NCBI GenBank assembly: GCA_028716975.1
Contig: JAQUOU010000001.1
Span: forward strand, 62,001 to 126,000
DNA: 64,000 nucleotides
Direction: 5' to 3'
Source: Methylobacter sp.
Lineage (GTDB): Bacteria; Pseudomonadota; Gammaproteobacteria; Methylococcales; Methylomonadaceae
Below the pieces are notes generated by a model. It made no database searches, was not told the DNA's origin, and saw nothing but the letters and a program-made list of their open reading frames with translations. Numbering within the stretch: the stretch's first letter is position 1; each line of letters opens with the position of its first letter. This document shows, piece by piece, positions 61,816-64,000 of this stretch. A program made the translations under genes and the position numbers.

Positions 61816-62751
61816 ATGAATACTGACTTCTACTCCTTCGGCGAAATTCTCTGGGACTGTCTGCCATCCGGCAGACACGCAGGCGGCGCTCCGTTTAACG
61901 TGACCGCGCATCTGGCGCAGTTGGGAGTCTCCGTTTCGCTAATATCGGCCGTCGGCCAGGATGCTCTCGGCGATGAGATTCTGGAGGTGGCGAAAGACAA
62001 AGGTGTCAATGTGGAATTCGTCAGCCGAGTTAGACCCGGTCTTCAAACGGGCATTGTGCTCGTAACGGTGGACGAAAACGGGAACGCGGCCTACGAGCTT
62101 GTCCAACCGGCCGCCTGGGATGAAATCATAGTCCCTGACAAGGCGCTCAAGGCCGTTGCGAAAGCGCGCGCCTTCGCGTTCGGATCGCTCGCCAGCCGCT
62201 CCCCCTACAACCTGGAGCAGCTGGATAGGCTTCTCGCGGTAAAGGGGCCATTGAAGTTTTTCGACGTAAATCTGCGTCCGCCCTCCGCAGATCCGGCCCT
62301 CGTCATAAAACTCGCAAAGCGCGCCGATATTATCAAGCTGAACGACGGCGAAGTCGGCCGGCTTGCCTCCTGGCTGCGGACGGGAGAAATGACGGCGACC
62401 ACGCCGCGAGATGCGGGGGCAATTTCGAAAGCTTGCGCTATCGTTGCCGAAGCGACAAATGCCTCGCGTATCTGCGTCACGCTGGCTGAGGAAGGCGCGG
62501 CCTTGTGGGAGCGAGACAAGCCGCTGGTTACCGCGCCCGCTCCACATGTAATTGTTAAAGACACGGTCGGGGCGGGAGATGCTTTCATGGCGGGCCTCAT
62601 GGTAGGCAAGACGCGCGGAACCGATACGCGCGCGGTGCTTGAAAATGCCTGCCGCCTCGGGGCTTTCGTCGCATCCCACAATGGCGCCACGCCTTTATTG
62701 CCGCCGGAGCTCGTTAAGGATTTCAACCAAGCAAACGGGGATTTTAGGTAA
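61816..62751 (+). CDS. PfkB family carbohydrate kinase (fructokinase-like)
   Basis: A 311-residue ribokinase-fold sugar kinase. The start MNTDFYSFGEILWDCLPSGR and AGGAPFNVTAHLAQLGVSVS are typical of fructokinases. KTRIxxGAGD-type motif: KDTVGAGDAFMAGLMVGKTR holds the catalytic Asp, and FFDVNLRPP is also conserved. The base composition is higher in G+C than its neighbours: two sampled 60-base lines have 34 and 40 G+C, against 30 in a hoxH line. It is flanked by MITE-like elements on both sides, so it may have been acquired. Confidence 0.9.
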   Translation: MNTDFYSFGEILWDCLPSGRHAGGAPFNVTAHLAQLGVSVSLISAVGQDALGDEILEVAKDKGVNVEFVSRVRPGLQTGIVLVTVDENGNAAYELVQPAAWDEIIVPDKALKAVAKARAFAFGSLASRSPYNLEQLDRLLAVKGPLKFFDVNLRPPSADPALVIKLAKRADIIKLNDGEVGRLASWLRTGEMTATTPRDAGAISKACAIVAEATNASRICVTLAEEGAALWERDKPLVTAPAPHVIVKDTVGAGDAFMAGLMVGKTRGTDTRAVLENACRLGAFVASHNGATPLLPPELVKDFNQANGDFR

Positions 62752-62783
62752 CCGTTTCGCTCCATCTCTAAAATATCCAACCT

Positions 62784-63081
62784 TAGTTCTACTTTGTCAG
62801 ATTATACACAAGCGCGTCATACCCGCCGGAAGCGGGTATCCAGGGCCAAGGATGGCAAGCTTAAACCTATCCCTGGAACCTGGATTCATGCGAGGCTTTC
62901 CTGCCCCGCACCCCAATGGGGTAAATGCCAACCCGCTCCTGGCGGATTGGTCCGGCACAAATTCGTCTGGAACGAATTTGCATTTACCCGAAGGGCGTCA
63001 GGCAGGAGTGCCTGACGTGACTCCATGCCGGAATGACGATATTGAAAAGTAGGGGGCATGTAATGTGACAAAGTAGAACTA
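62784..63081. mobile_element. 298-base MITE-like element with 16-base terminal inverted repeats
   Basis: TAGTTCTACTTTGTCA (62784-62799) and TGACAAAGTAGAACTA (63066-63081) are perfect inverted repeats, with similarity continuing inward (ATTATAC / GTAAT). The interior holds several hairpins: CAAATTCGT...ACGAATTTG, CGTCAGGCA...TGCCTGACG and a CCGGAAGCGGG palindrome. No protein is encoded. It lies between the kinase and hypE genes. Confidence 0.8.
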
Positions 63082-63103
63082 GAGATAACCAACCGGACTG
63101 CTG

Positions 63104-64000
63104 TCAACAAATCCTCGGCAATTGCTCGCCGCTCAATAAATCCATCACCCGGCTAATGCCCATTGCGGTTTGCAGCGTTGCCAGCCCTTGCGGGTGAGTG
63201 GCTTTAACCTTGCCGATTAAACACGCCTGCCGGCCGAAGGGATGCCGATGTAAAGCGGCCAACGCTTGTTCGGTTTGCGCTTCCGGCACAAACAGCGCAA
63301 AACAGCCTTCGTTGGCAATGTAAAGAGGATCGAAGCCTAAAATTTCGCAGGCACTTTTGACATCCTCGTGTATTGGCAGCGCAGTTTCGTCTATTTCAAT
63401 AGCATAATGGGAGGCGGCAGCCAATTCTATCAGGCAGCTGGCCAGTCCGCCGCGTGTCAAGTCGCGCAGGCAGTGAATGTCGAGTCCGGCTTGAATTAAC
63501 AGCTGAACCAGGCCGGACAGGTCAGCGCAGTCGCTTTGCAGGGTGCTTTCAAAGTTTAAGCCTTCGCGCTCCAGCATGACGGCAATGCCGTGCCGGGCGA
63601 GGTCGCTGTTAATGATAATGCTGTCGCCTGCTTGAATACGTGCAGGCGACACGTTAATTTTTTCCTCAACCATGCCGATACCGGCGGTATTGATATAAAC
63701 CCCGTCGCCGCTGCCGTGATCGACCACTTTAGTGTCGCCCGTCACAATCAATACGCCCGCCTGTTGCGCGGCGTGCTGCATGGATTGGATGATGCGCTGC
63801 AGGTCGTTAATGGCGAAGCCTTCTTCAATGATCAGCGAGCAACTCAGGTATAACGGTAAGGCGCCGCTCATCGCCAAGTCGTTCAAGGTGCCGCACACCG
63901 CCAATTTGCCGATATCGCCGCCGGGGAAAAACAGCGGTTTCACGACATAGGAATCGGTGGTAAAAGCCAGCTTGGCTCCATTGATGTTTACTACCGCGCT
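63104..64000 (-). CDS. hypE: hydrogenase expression/formation protein HypE (partial, N-terminus beyond window)
   Basis: The frame is open to the right edge (VVNINGAKLAFTTDSYV before VKPLFFPGGDIGKLAVCGT), so the N-terminus lies outside; the GTG at 63943 is internal. About 298 residues are visible: LTRGGLASCLIELAAASHYA, IEIDETALPIHEDVKSACEI, EGCFALFVPEAQTEQALAAL and the ending GEQLPRIC, whose last Cys receives the carbamoyl group. HypE makes the thiocyanate-derived cyanide ligands of the NiFe centre, together with HypF. It points away from hoxFUYHW, so other hyp genes probably lie to the right. Confidence 0.96.
   Translation of the reverse strand, partial: SAVVNINGAKLAFTTDSYVVKPLFFPGGDIGKLAVCGTLNDLAMSGALPLYLSCSLIIEEGFAINDLQRIIQSMQHAAQQAGVLIVTGDTKVVDHGSGDGVYINTAGIGMVEEKINVSPARIQAGDSIIINSDLARHGIAVMLEREGLNFESTLQSDCADLSGLVQLLIQAGLDIHCLRDLTRGGLASCLIELAAASHYAIEIDETALPIHEDVKSACEILGFDPLYIANEGCFALFVPEAQTEQALAALHRHPFGRQACLIGKVKATHPQGLATLQTAMGISRVMDLLSGEQLPRIC

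Overview
The window looks like a chromosome segment of a gammaproteobacterium of moderate G+C content. The gene set (NAD-reducing [NiFe]-hydrogenase, N-type ATPase, phosphoenolpyruvate synthase, glycogen phosphorylase, a VPxPA/PEP-CTERM surface protein, the proC-yggT-yggU cluster) and the many short intergenic repeats suggest a methanotroph-like (Methylococcales) relative. That placement is inference from gene content; no rRNA, tRNA or methane-oxidation gene lies here.

Layout. 1-6.5 kb: a DUF4124 gene (cut by the window edge), the proC-yggT-yggU operon, a radical-SAM spore-photolyase-like gene, an SDR, a flavin/heme-binding-fold protein and two SAM methyltransferases. 6.5-13.6 kb: an ECF42 sigma factor with its usual family of small YciI (DGPF), VOC, DUF1579, DUF899, SRPBCC and SnoaL-like genes. 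Two intergenic sites here match the published ECF42 promoter layout (TGTCGA, 17 bases, CGAC), and two YciI copies are broken. 13.9-15.3 kb: a 35-residue membrane peptide, a BrnT/BrnA toxin-antitoxin pair, the 3' end of a group II intron and another VOC gene. 15.6-28.5 kb: carbon metabolism (PpsA, LOG protein, an unusual pyruvate-kinase-like protein, GlgP, an aldo/keto reductase), then YdjM, cupin and DedA proteins. 28.9-32.7 kb: an APH-kinase fusion and the first two genes of an N-ATPase operon (atpD, atpC). 32.9-50.3 kb: unrelated genes, including DUF5996, a hybrid histidine kinase, two ORFans, CorA, a GH5 glucanase with a degenerate ABC transporter, a glycosyltransferase and a 1155-residue Gly-rich VPxPA-CTERM protein. 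50.4-55.1 kb: the rest of the N-ATPase operon (atpQ, B, E, F, A, G), preceded by a decayed integron-type integrase. 55.7-61.4 kb: hoxFUY, a broken toxin-antitoxin pair, hoxH and hoxW. 61.8-64 kb: a G+C-rich fructokinase-like gene between two MITE-like elements, and hypE running off the end.

The clearest story is the N-ATPase. It is normally one operon; here it is split by about 18 kb. A MITE-like element supplies the atpC stop codon on one side of the break, and an integrase remnant lies on the other. The c-subunit has Met where N-ATPases carry a Glu/Gln cation ligand in helix 1, the alpha subunit has a degenerate P-loop, and no atpR is present. The alternative ATPase, the hydrogenase and PpsA/GlgP would together serve energy and reducing-power balance under low oxygen.

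A second theme is repeats. At least a dozen intergenic palindromic elements share the core CCGTTCGTCCTGAGC and TGTCGAAGG. Some carry terminal inverted repeats, one forms a near-perfect 96-base inverted repeat, and some have grown into 14-base tandem arrays. Several protein-like open frames in these repeats are artefacts.
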